A stretch of DNA of 64,000 bases from Chitinophagaceae bacterium (GTDB lineage Bacteria > Bacteroidota > Bacteroidia > Chitinophagales > Chitinophagaceae), in assembly GCA_016703625.1 (NCBI GenBank), contig JADJBP010000001.1, positions 186,001 through 250,000 on the forward strand, read 5' to 3'. Shown here piece after piece: positions 56,266 to 64,000 of this stretch (position 1 is the first letter of the stretch; each line of letters begins with the position of its first letter). A program made the translations under genes and the position numbers. The notes below the pieces were generated by a model. The model was given only the letters and a program-made list of their open reading frames with translations, ran no database searches and was not told where the DNA came from.

Positions 56266-56862
56266 ATGGGATTATCTATCCATTACCGTGGTCAAATAAA
56301 AGAGAATGCATTGATTGATGAATTGATCAGTGAAACTGTTGATATCTGCAAAAGCCTCAGCTGGAATCACCTCATCTTTGAAAAGACAGGTAATGCAAAT
56401 GATAAAGCCCATGTAAATGATCCTGGCTTTATCAATTATTCTGAAAACGATCTGAAAGGGATAAGTTTTGTGCCTGAAGATTGTGAACCCGTTTCCCTGG
56501 TATTTTTTCCTTCTGGCAGGCTTTGTTGCCCTTTTAAATTAATGAATAATAACCCTGCAACCAACGACCTGATGGTTGAAACCATTAGTACCAAAACCCA
56601 GTATGCCGGTATGGATGTGCATATAACCGTTTTAAAACTGCTGCAGTATTTTAAGGATAAATATTTTTCAGTTTTTGAATTATCAGATGAAGGTAATTAT
56701 TGGGAAACAAAGGATGCAGCTGTATTAAAAGCGCAGTTTGACAGGTACAATTTCCTGGTAGATACTGTACATGATGCACTGAGCAGTATTAAAGCCGTGC
56801 CCGGCGAAACCCCGCAATCATTGGCAGACAGGATCGAAGAGATCCTTAAAAAAAGGTTGTAA
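56266..56862 (+). CDS. Conserved hypothetical cytoplasmic protein
   Basis: 198 residues without signal or membrane segment. It opens MGLSIHYRGQIKENALIDEL and contains GISFVPEDCEPVSLVFFPSG and TKTQYAGMDVHITVLKLLQYF. It looks like a compact alpha/beta protein. I do not know a named domain. It is 11 bases downstream of the small secreted protein, so probably the second gene of a two-gene operon. No anomaly seen. Confidence 0.75.
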   Translation: MGLSIHYRGQIKENALIDELISETVDICKSLSWNHLIFEKTGNANDKAHVNDPGFINYSENDLKGISFVPEDCEPVSLVFFPSGRLCCPFKLMNNNPATNDLMVETISTKTQYAGMDVHITVLKLLQYFKDKYFSVFELSDEGNYWETKDAAVLKAQFDRYNFLVDTVHDALSSIKAVPGETPQSLADRIEEILKKRL

Positions 56863-56911
56863 AGAACGCAAAAAATAAAATTTGCGGGTTTTGCAATCAA
56901 AATAAAAAAGT

Positions 56912-58129
56912 TTACACAACGGCCCTCTGCTCACGCAACACTTTCTTTATTACAGTAACCAGCTGTTCGCATTTTGTTTTCAACTGCTCGTCTGTCCATG
57001 TTAAACCAATGGCCGTTGATATGCAACGGCTCATGATGGCATCACTTGGCGTAAAATCTTTTGTTGCATGATGTATTACCGCGGCTTTCAGATCCGGGTG
57101 TAATGCATTTAAAGTAACTGCATTTTTCAGGTGGTCCCATTTGCTGATATAATGCCAGTTATTGACGAACCAGTAAAAATTACCGGCTAAAATATTTTGA
57201 GCTTTTAATTCGGCAACAACAGCCCCGGCAGCTTCTGCTGTTGGTAAAAACCAGCTCAGGAATGTACAACTGTCACCGCTTTCATCAGGAATTCTCCTGA
57301 ACGTAACCTCAGGTATGGCAGACAAAGCATTTTTTAATACAGTATGATTTTTTTTCTGGATGGCTAAAAAGGTATCCAGTTTTTTTATCTGTGCCAGGCC
57401 AACGGCTGCATGCAGCTCGCTGATCCTGAAATTGTAACCGATAAAAGGGTGCAGGTCGGCACCGCGGTCAGCTCCTTTATGGTCGTGGCCATGATCGGTG
57501 TAACCATCGCTTGCAATATAAACATCCTCCCGGTTGGTCATAACGACACCGCCTTCGGCACAGGTGATGGTTTTTACAAAATCAAAACTAAAAGTTCCGG
57601 CATCGCCGATGGTGCCTAATTTTTTTCCTTTGTAGGTACCGCCAATACTCTGGCAGGCATCTTCGAGTAAGATCAGATCATACTCTTTGCAAATGGATTG
57701 CAGGGCATCCATATCGGCCATGCTGCCGCACATGTGTACGGGCATGATGCATTTTGTTTTTGCGGTGATGGCATTACGAACGGACTGTGGATCTAATGTT
57801 AACGTATCATCCACATCCACAAAAACCGGGATAGCGCCAACACTGATCACTGCTTCAAAACTGGCTACAAAAGTAAAAGAGGGCAAAATGACCTCATCGC
57901 CATAACCAATGCCCAGGGCACACATGGCTGTTGTTAAGGCTGCAGTACCGCTGCTGAGTAACTGGGCATGTTTGCAACCAAAGGTTTCGCAAATAGCGGC
58001 TTCCAGTTCTTTGGCTTTCCAGATCCCTTTGCGGGGGCCGTCAAATCCATAACGCATGAGGATGCCTGTTTCCAGTACATCATTCACTTCTTTTATTTCT
58101 TCTTTTCCAAAATGTTCAAAGCCGGGCAT
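56912..58129 (-). CDS. DegT/DnrJ/EryC1/StrS family aminotransferase
   Basis: 405 residues. PLP-fold signatures: LLSSGTAALTTAMCALGIG (PLP phosphate site), LEDACQSIGGTYKG (Asp for the pyridine N) and FSFDFVKTITCAEGGVV with the likely Schiff-base Lys. The family makes amino sugars by transamination of nucleotide-linked keto sugars. Some members are dehydratases, but those have His for this Lys. Intact. The promoter at 58215-58243 drives it alone, with a leader of about 80 bases. No sugar-nucleotide genes are next to it. Confidence 0.87.
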   Translation of the reverse strand: MPGFEHFGKEEIKEVNDVLETGILMRYGFDGPRKGIWKAKELEAAICETFGCKHAQLLSSGTAALTTAMCALGIGYGDEVILPSFTFVASFEAVISVGAIPVFVDVDDTLTLDPQSVRNAITAKTKCIMPVHMCGSMADMDALQSICKEYDLILLEDACQSIGGTYKGKKLGTIGDAGTFSFDFVKTITCAEGGVVMTNREDVYIASDGYTDHGHDHKGADRGADLHPFIGYNFRISELHAAVGLAQIKKLDTFLAIQKKNHTVLKNALSAIPEVTFRRIPDESGDSCTFLSWFLPTAEAAGAVVAELKAQNILAGNFYWFVNNWHYISKWDHLKNAVTLNALHPDLKAAVIHHATKDFTPSDAIMSRCISTAIGLTWTDEQLKTKCEQLVTVIKKVLREQRAVV

Positions 58130-58214
58130 AAAAATTAATTGATAATGAATAATTCCTGCCCGACTATTCGATCAGGCGGGGATAATGCTTTTAATAAAGG
58201 CATTTATCTCATGA

Positions 58215-58243
58215 CAAAGGTAAAGAAAATTGGATGAGTCAAA
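58215..58243 (-). promoter_or_regulatory. Promoter of the DegT aminotransferase gene
   Basis: Minus strand TTTG (58240-58243), 17-base spacer, TACCTTTG (58215-58222). Both boxes match the Bacteroidota consensus. The -33 element lies in the loop of the small palindrome GAGTC-AAA-GACTC; a second hairpin CCTCGTC-AGA-GACGAGG is at 58262-58278. Confidence 0.65.
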
Positions 58244-58290
58244 GACTCAGGGCCAATGCATCCTCGTCAGAGACGAGGACGAGGACGGGG

Positions 58291-59846
58291 TTAATCTTCC
58301 AGGTCCTGCCAGTTAAAGAGTTGCTGCGTACTTTCAACATTATACCTGGAGATGGTACTAACGCCAAATTTTTTGGTCTTATGTAACGGGGCAATGGGAA
58401 AGATCAATACAAAATTTGAACTGTCGGCATTAAAATAAAAGATGTTTTCCAGTTCCGGTTTAAGAGGCACTTTATTATCTTCATAAACATAAACCGCTAT
58501 TTTTTTTATGTTTTGCCAGGGGTATAAAAATTACCTTTTACCTGGTAGAAACTGTCTCTTTTGCGTAATCCAATAGAATTGATCTGTGGTGCTTCGGGTT
58601 TAATGCTGTCGATCCAGGCCAGGGGTGCGGGGTAAACCGGGAGCCTGAAATAATTGTTGCGGAGGCTGTCGTTCCAGCCATTGGGGTTTTTTACAAAACT
58701 GCTGCTGTTGTAAAAAATCATTCCCTGTATATTGGGGGTGTTACGCAGGGCTTCTATCTGCCGCGGTAATTGCGTATGATCCTTCCAGGCAGTATTGCTG
58801 TTGGCCCGGTAACTGGCCAGCCCTATGTAGAGGTTTTTACCAAAAGTATTTTTGCTCCACCAGTCAAGCAATACCTCGTATGGTGCTATCCTGTGTCCAA
58901 ATTCCCAATACAGCTGCGGTGCCACATAATCGATCCAGCCTTTTTGCAGCCAGAGTAAAATATCGGCATAGAGGTCGTCGTAATTGGTTTGTGCACCATT
59001 GGTTTTACTGCCATTAACGGGGTCTTTGTCCTGGTTACGCCAGACACCAAAGGGGCTGATCCCAAACTGGCATTTTGGATTTGCTTTTTTAATTACAGCA
59101 TTCAGCCTGCTGATGATGGAATCGGTATTGCTTCTTCTCCAGTCATCTTTTTTCATGCCATTGCCATATTTACGGAAGCTGGCATGATCCGGAAATTCTT
59201 TACCCGGTATTTTGTACGGATAAAAATAATCATCAAAATGAATGGCATCAATTGCATAACGTTCTACAACATCTTTAACAACGTTGGTGAGGTATTGCTG
59301 CGCATCTTTATTACCGGGATCAAAATATTTTTTATCGCCATAGGTTAAAAACCATTCGGGATGGATCCTGGTGATATGGTTTGCAGCAATGGATGACCTG
59401 CCGATATTGAATACCGCACGGTAAGGGTTCATCCAGGCATGAAACTCCATACCGCGTTTGTGCGCTTCAGTGATCATAAATGCAAGCGGGTCGTAATAAG
59501 GTTCCGGCGGTTTGCCCTGTATGCCGGTCAGAAATTCACTCCAGGGTTCGAAGGGTGAAGGATAAAATGCATCAGATACCGGCCGTACCTGCACGATCAC
59601 GGCATTGATACCGTTTCTCAGGTGCATATCAAGCAACTTTGTAAATTCAATTTTTTGAAGATCTGAATTATAATTTCCTTTTGAGGGCCAGTCAATATTA
59701 TCAACTGTGGCTACCCATACAGCACGGAATTCGGGTTTGGCCTGGGCGAAAGCAGTATTGGGCAAAAGCCAACCGGCAAGAAGCAAGAGGAACCCCGTAA
59801 GCCTTAAGTTACGCAGCATACACAGGAAGGAAGAAGAAAATTTCAT
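58291..59846 (-). CDS. GHL10-type (DUF187) glycoside hydrolase, secreted (frameshifted near 58518)
   Basis: About 518 residues when repaired. The signal peptide is FLLLLAGWLLPNTAFAQA. The catalytic domain begins EFRAVWVATVDNIDWPSKG and contains VIVQVRPVSDAFYPS, FHAWMNPYRAVF, AIHFDDYFYPY and WIDYVAPQLYWEFG. The frame ends early near 58506. One base fewer at ACCCCTGG near 58518 gives YTPWQNIKKIAVYVYED, and the protein then runs to TAA 58291-58293 (FNWQDLED). The family cleaves glycans, possibly peptidoglycan-derived ones. Not related to the pigment genes. Confidence 0.83.
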
Positions 59847-59858
59847 GGATCTTTTTGG

Positions 59859-60311
59859 TTAAGCGGGATGACGGATCTTATCCAATAATGTATTTAATGT
59901 TTTTGCTTCTGCAGCCGACAGGTTTCCAAAAATGGCATCCATATCATTTTCATACCGGTCAATTTTTTCCAGTAATTTTTTTCCTTTCAGGGTAATGCTT
60001 ACATCAACCAGGCGCTTATCATTTTTGCAGGTGTTCTTTTGGGCAAGCTCTTTTAAAACAAGGCGGTCAACAATACGGCTGGTGTCGCTCATTTTATCAA
60101 GCATGCGTTCCCGTATCTGTAAGGTGGAAATGGGTTTGCCGGCTCCCCGTAAAATACGGAGGATATTATATTGCTGGCCGGTAATGCCTTCCTTATCAAA
60201 AACGGATTTCATTTTTTCATTCATCCAGTTATAGGTATAGATCAGGTTAATGATCCCTTTTTGATAATCGTTCCGGAATGTTTTTTGACTGATATCTTTT
60301 TCTAAACTCAT
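59859..60311 (-). CDS. MarR family transcriptional regulator
   Basis: About 150 residues from ATG 60311 (MSLEKDISQKTF); an earlier in-frame ATG at 60344 lies in the upstream gene. Winged-helix features are GITGQQYNILRILRGAGKPI, LQIRERMLDKMSDTSRIVDRL (recognition helix region) and the wing CKNDKRLVDVSITLKGKKLL. MarR proteins repress until a small ligand or oxidant binds. It lies between the glycosidase and the AI-2E permease on the same strand, 12-26 bases from each, so they may be co-transcribed. Targets unknown. Confidence 0.88.
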   Translation of the reverse strand: MSLEKDISQKTFRNDYQKGIINLIYTYNWMNEKMKSVFDKEGITGQQYNILRILRGAGKPISTLQIRERMLDKMSDTSRIVDRLVLKELAQKNTCKNDKRLVDVSITLKGKKLLEKIDRYENDMDAIFGNLSAAEAKTLNTLLDKIRHPA

Positions 60312-60336
60312 TGATCTTTGATTAAATAATGGACAT

Positions 60337-61374
60337 TTATTCATGGTGGTCCTGCAACTTCATGGCCGGTCTTACAAATTCATTCATATAGATCCTGACC
60401 AAAATGATGATATAACTGATCAGCAGCGGGCCAAAGATCAAACCCATAAAACCAAATAACTGTAAACCTACAATTACGCCCAGTGCGGTTATAACCGGGT
60501 GTACATTACCGATCTTTTTTAACAGGCCCAGGCGGGTGATATAGTCAACATTACCGGTTACGATGAGGCTGTAAAACAACAGCCAGGTTGCCGTGTAATT
60601 GTTGCCGGTAGAATACAGGTATATAACCAGCGGTACCCATACGACCATAGTTCCCAGCAACGGGAAAAAAGCCAGTATCCCGGTAACAAATCCCCACATG
60701 CCCCAGTCTTTGATCCCAAAGATCAAATACCCGATGGCTGCAAATATGCCCTGCACCAGGCATATAACCGGAATGCCGATGGCGTTTGCCCTGACCATTA
60801 AAACGGTTTCCTGCGAAAGTTTATCAATGTTTGTTGATTTTAAAGGAATGATATTATGCAGGTATTTTTCAATAGCCGTACCGTTTACCAGCAGGTAATA
60901 CAGGATAAAGAACAACATGATGAGATTGATGAACAGGGTTGCAGTATTGTTCAGGAGGCCCGGAATGGCAGCCGATATCTTGCCTGCAATGGATTGTGCA
61001 TTTTCATCTGTAAATAATTTTGTGCCAAAGAAATCCTCCAGCCTGTCTGAAAATATCTGTAATCCCTGGATAACTTCCTGCTGGTTATTCAATAAGGAAT
61101 TGATCTTTGGAGATACCAGTATGATGGATAAATAAACAGGAATGGCTATGAGAATGAGGGAACCAATGATGAACAACATGGCTGTGAGGCCTTTTGCCCA
61201 TTTTTTTTTAGTAGTTAAAGTATGGTATAGTTTACGTGAGAGTATATAAATGGTTACGGCACCCAGGATACCCGGTAAAAATATATACAGTTCTTTCAGC
61301 AATAAAAGACCCAGCACGATGATCAGGAGCAACAGTAATAATTGCCTTAATCGGTTATTGAAATTATCCGGCAT
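60337..61374 (-). CDS. AI-2E family transporter
   Basis: 345 residues with about eight membrane segments. The N-terminal pair is at about 10-40, followed by a long amphipathic stretch (SPKINSLLNNQQEVIQGLQI) and the C-terminal bundle with FFPLLGTMVVWVPLVIYLY and GLQLFGFMGLIFGPLLISY, the family signature. Members export small molecules or act as Na+/H+ antiporters; the AI-2 link holds only for a few. Intact. The MarR gene follows on the same strand. Confidence 0.88.
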   Translation of the reverse strand: MPDNFNNRLRQLLLLLLIIVLGLLLLKELYIFLPGILGAVTIYILSRKLYHTLTTKKKWAKGLTAMLFIIGSLILIAIPVYLSIILVSPKINSLLNNQQEVIQGLQIFSDRLEDFFGTKLFTDENAQSIAGKISAAIPGLLNNTATLFINLIMLFFILYYLLVNGTAIEKYLHNIIPLKSTNIDKLSQETVLMVRANAIGIPVICLVQGIFAAIGYLIFGIKDWGMWGFVTGILAFFPLLGTMVVWVPLVIYLYSTGNNYTATWLLFYSLIVTGNVDYITRLGLLKKIGNVHPVITALGVIVGLQLFGFMGLIFGPLLISYIIILVRIYMNEFVRPAMKLQDHHE

Positions 61375-61415
61375 ATGCTAAAATTAGTTATTAGTGAATT
61401 ATAAAGGCGTTAAAA

Positions 61416-62447
61416 TTAATCTTTCCACACAGAAACCCCTTCACTGCAATTGGCACAAATATCAATATTTTTCCTGCTTTTAAAAAGTTCATTCCTGAAC
61501 TGTTTGTAATTATCATTGTGCCATATTTCTTTGAACGACTGTGTTTTTAAATTACCCAGCTGGTGTGTGGCATCCTTATCAAAGCAACAGGGTACCACCA
61601 GGCCGTCCCAGGTAATCACATTGGCGTGCTGCAGTTTCCAGCAACGGTTTGCCAGTTTATTTTTGGCACTGTAAGTTCCATCCCCGTTTTTTTTATACCG
61701 GCTGAATTTATCGATGGAGGGGATCAGGTTATTGGGGTCTGTTTCATATTGATACACCTGTGCTGTTTTAAATCGAACTTCATCAACACCTACATCTTTT
61801 GCCAGCTGCTTAATATCTTCAACCTGGTGCTCGTTTGGTTTAACCACCAAAAACTGGAAAAAAACAAACGGTGTTTTGCTTTTCAGTTCTTTTTTCCACT
61901 TCATGATATTTTTCGCACCTTCAAGCACTTTTTCAAGGTTGCCGCCAACCCGGTATTGCCGGTAAACATCCTGTGTGGTGCCATCTATGGAAATGATCAG
62001 GCGGTCGAGGCCGCTCTCAACTGTTTTCCTGGCAACCTCATCCGTTAAGTAATGGGCATTGGTTGATGTGGCTGTATAAATTTTTTTACCGGCCGCGTAT
62101 TTTACCATCTCCAGGAAATCAGGATTCAGGTAGGGTTCTCCCTGGAAATAAAAAATGAGGTACAACAGTTCTTTATGGATATCATCAATGGTACGTTTAA
62201 ACAGATCGTTTTGGAGCATGCCCGTAGGGCGGGTGAATTGTCTTAAACCACTGGGGCACTCAGGACAACGCAGGTTACAGCTGGTGGTAGGTTCAAAAGA
62301 AACGGAAACCGGGTAACCCCATTGCACAGGCCTGTTCAGGATACGGCTGATGTAAAAACTGCCCATTACCTTACTTCCATTGATGAACCGCCTGAAGGTG
62401 AGTTTGCTTAATAAATTTCTGCTATCGTTCCAGTTGAATTTGGGCAT
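61416..62447 (-). CDS. Radical SAM/SPASM domain protein
   Basis: 343 residues from ATG 62447 (MPKFNWNDSRN). The radical SAM cluster motif is CNLRCPECPSG (Cx3Cx2C). FYFQGEPYLNPDF and STNAHYLTDEVARKTVESGLDRL follow the fold. The C-terminal SPASM region has VPCCFDKDATHQLGNL and IDICANCSEG for auxiliary Fe-S clusters. An earlier TTG start at 62453 would lie in the -7 box TACCTTTG. Members modify peptides or transfer groups to glycans. No precursor peptide is seen nearby, so the substrate stays open. Confidence 0.87.
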   Translation of the reverse strand: MPKFNWNDSRNLLSKLTFRRFINGSKVMGSFYISRILNRPVQWGYPVSVSFEPTTSCNLRCPECPSGLRQFTRPTGMLQNDLFKRTIDDIHKELLYLIFYFQGEPYLNPDFLEMVKYAAGKKIYTATSTNAHYLTDEVARKTVESGLDRLIISIDGTTQDVYRQYRVGGNLEKVLEGAKNIMKWKKELKSKTPFVFFQFLVVKPNEHQVEDIKQLAKDVGVDEVRFKTAQVYQYETDPNNLIPSIDKFSRYKKNGDGTYSAKNKLANRCWKLQHANVITWDGLVVPCCFDKDATHQLGNLKTQSFKEIWHNDNYKQFRNELFKSRKNIDICANCSEGVSVWKD

Positions 62448-62450
62448 AGG

Positions 62451-62458
62451 CAAAGGTA
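62451..62458 (-). promoter_or_regulatory. -7 box directly before the radical SAM gene
   Basis: TACCTTTG on the minus strand, 3 bases from the ATG at 62447. If it is used, the transcript is leaderless or nearly so. No clear TTTG at the usual distance. Confidence 0.35.
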
Positions 62459-62529
62459 AGCCGAATGGAAGTTAATTGAAGGGATCAACTTCATGTTATT
62501 GCCTGTTGTGCCAGTGTAAAACGTTAAAA

Positions 62530-63435
62530 TTATTGGAGTCTTTCTGCAGCAGTAGTTTCCCCGGTAATTTGGCCATCTGTATTATCAACCTTTATTTTAA
62601 CCGGTGAAAACTGAAGGGTATTGTTTTTAAATTTTTCGTAATTATGAAAGATCACATTAAGGGCTATAAAATTCATCACATAAGACCTTGTTTCGGCCGG
62701 AAGCTGATCTTTGATATCCCAAAAATCCGGATCAGCCTTCCCGGTCTTTTTCATGGCTGCCCACACATTGCCAATACCCCAGTTGTAACTGGCTACCATC
62801 AATAACAGGTTATCATCCAGGTTTTTGCTGCGGTCCTTTAAATAACGGGCAGCTGCATACGTTGATTTATTAAAATTCTTTCTGTCGTCCCTGGCAGGTG
62901 CTGTTTTTGCGGTTGTTTTTTTACCTGCTTTATTTTTTACCTGCTTACCTTTTACCTGCTTATTTTGTTTTGGAACATATTTCAATCCATATTCCCTGGC
63001 CACATCATCCATGATCTGCCAGTAACCTACTGCCCCGGCCCTGGAAACGGCATTGCCGTTAAAGGCACTTTCTAAAGCCAGCAAAACTTTCAGCTCCTGC
63101 GGCAGGTTGTGTTTATTTAAAACAGCGGTAACTTTCGGAAAGTATTTTTTACTCCGGTTATAGGTACGTATCAGGTAGGCCCTTCTGTTCACCGAAAATT
63201 TTTCGATATACTCCAGTGTATATTCTTCATGGCCGATTAATACTTCAGGAAATACCACATTGGCTTCCAGGGTAACAAACCGGGCATTTTCATTTTTGGA
63301 TAAGGAAGCGGTCAGTTGTTTTTTGGAAGTATCTGTATGGGAATTTGCCCACGTAAAATTACCAAGTACAACTGAAAAAAAAAGTATCCAGGTTGATTTG
63401 GATACTTTAAAATGCAATAATTTTTGTTTAACCAT
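62530..63435 (-). CDS. Lytic transglycosylase (SLT domain)
   Basis: 301 residues with an N-terminal signal segment (STWILFFSVVLGNFTWA). The SLT domain has the catalytic Glu in LLALESAFNGNAVS, then RAGAVGYWQIMDDVAREYG and VASYNWGIGNV. A Lys-rich insert (about residues 153-180, KQNKQVKGKQVKNKAGKK) splits the domain. It cleaves the glycan strands of peptidoglycan with formation of anhydromuramic ends. No LysM domain is seen, which is short for MltD-like proteins. Intact. Confidence 0.9.
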   Translation of the reverse strand: MVKQKLLHFKVSKSTWILFFSVVLGNFTWANSHTDTSKKQLTASLSKNENARFVTLEANVVFPEVLIGHEEYTLEYIEKFSVNRRAYLIRTYNRSKKYFPKVTAVLNKHNLPQELKVLLALESAFNGNAVSRAGAVGYWQIMDDVAREYGLKYVPKQNKQVKGKQVKNKAGKKTTAKTAPARDDRKNFNKSTYAAARYLKDRSKNLDDNLLLMVASYNWGIGNVWAAMKKTGKADPDFWDIKDQLPAETRSYVMNFIALNVIFHNYEKFKNNTLQFSPVKIKVDNTDGQITGETTAAERLQ

Positions 63436-63571
63436 GCTTAATTACATTTTCATTGGGGGTACAGAATTAACAACGGGTAGATATAAAACGGCATGCTTTT
63501 AATATTATTGCCCTTTCACAAATTTTTGGGAACTTTAATTTTCATAATTATAGATACTGTTGCTTTCAAAA

Positions 63572-64000
63572 ATGTTACATATGCGTATTATTTTTATTTA
63601 TGTGTTGCTCTTTTCAGTAAAGCTATCAGCACAAATACCGGTTGATGATTGTAAACAGGTAACTGATATTGCATTGGCCGAGCAATTGGCACATCAGCGG
63701 ATCGTGGAAGGAACTTACAATATCCTGGGTAATACTTCAGCAAGCAATAATTTTGATGTTACTTATTACCGCTGCGAATGGGAAGTCAACCCGGCAGTAA
63801 GATTTATCAGCGGAAAGGTTACCGTTTATTTTTTTATTACAACCGGCACCGGTAATATCCAGCTCGACCTGATGAATCCATTGATCGTTGATAGTGTTAA
63901 GCAACGGAACCAGGTACTTGTAAAACAACATACCAGCAATACGCTAACGGTTAATTTTAGTTCGCCGATAAATGCCGGTGTGCTGGATTCAATATCTATT
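63572..64000 (+). CDS. M1 family metallopeptidase, N-terminal part (runs off the window)
   Basis: An open frame from ATG 63572 (or 63581) to the window end, 143 residues so far. Signal peptide (IIFIYVLLFSVKLSAQ), then YYRCEWEVNPAVRFISGKVT and LDLMNPLIVDSV, the beta-sandwich N-domain of M1 aminopeptidases. The zinc motif HExxH would lie beyond the window. Family call rests on the N-domain only. Confidence 0.65.
   Translation, partial: MLHMRIIFIYVLLFSVKLSAQIPVDDCKQVTDIALAEQLAHQRIVEGTYNILGNTSASNNFDVTYYRCEWEVNPAVRFISGKVTVYFFITTGTGNIQLDLMNPLIVDSVKQRNQVLVKQHTSNTLTVNFSSPINAGVLDSISI

Noticed and set aside
1..59846. Programmed frameshifting as a general mechanism
   Set aside because: The sites share A runs but no common slippery heptamer or downstream structure, and they occur in unrelated gene types. 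Consensus error explains them better.

Overview
The window looks like a chromosome segment of a Bacteroidota bacterium, most likely family Chitinophagaceae. The signs are a secreted protein ending in a type IX secretion (T9SS) sorting domain, near-absence of Shine-Dalgarno sites, promoters of the TTTG / TAnnTTTG type, many short extragenic palindromes typical of this phylum, and a flexirubin-type pigment cluster. All calls are from reading the sequence; no database search was run.

Layout. 1-7302: the 3' part of a giant reprolysin-like metalloprotease/adhesin with a T9SS tail, broken by indels and one stop. 7435-7508: tRNA-Asn. 7709-10950: a small conserved-looking protein, a halogenase-like flavoprotein and a coiled-coil membrane protein, all on the minus strand. 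11187-25741 (plus): two CrtI/RetSat-like FAD enzymes, a GT2-DUF2062 protein, a 1278-residue MMPL exporter-acyltransferase-methyltransferase fusion, a C45-type NTN hydrolase, AcpS, a phenylacetate-CoA-ligase-like enzyme, a second halogenase-like gene with an internal deletion, and a DUF1702 protein. 26699-42308 (plus): tyrosine ammonia-lyase, FabG, ketosynthases, two ACPs, acyltransferase, two hotdog proteins, thioesterase, methyltransferase, third halogenase-like enzyme, chain-length-factor-like protein, deacetylase, LolA and a lipoprotein. 53037-42538 (minus, convergent with the previous block): a secreted protein, DarA, DarB, a small protein, a BtrH-like protein, an ABC transporter, a second ACP-KS-CLF set and a cation/proton antiporter. 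53535-64000: mostly ordinary genes (RpoN, DegT aminotransferase, GHL10-type glycosidase, MarR, AI-2E permease, radical SAM/SPASM, lytic transglycosylase, start of an M1 peptidase).

How the genes fit together. Tyrosine ammonia-lyase makes 4-coumarate, the ligase-like enzyme activates it, and KS/CLF, FabG, the hotdog dehydratases and ACPs extend it to an aryl polyene. DarB and DarA make a dialkylresorcinol. One of several acyltransferase-like proteins would join the two as an ester. Methyltransferases and halogenase-like enzymes decorate the ring. MMPL, LolA, lipoprotein and ABC proteins would move the product to the outer membrane. This is a known class of cluster (flexirubin = aryl polyene + dialkylresorcinol); the pathway assignment for this window is inference from families.

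Sequence quality. About 20 genes carry single-base indels, mostly in A runs, yet remain readable across the break. This pattern fits uncorrected long-read consensus error better than decay. I therefore give spanning coordinates for broken genes and state where each break lies.
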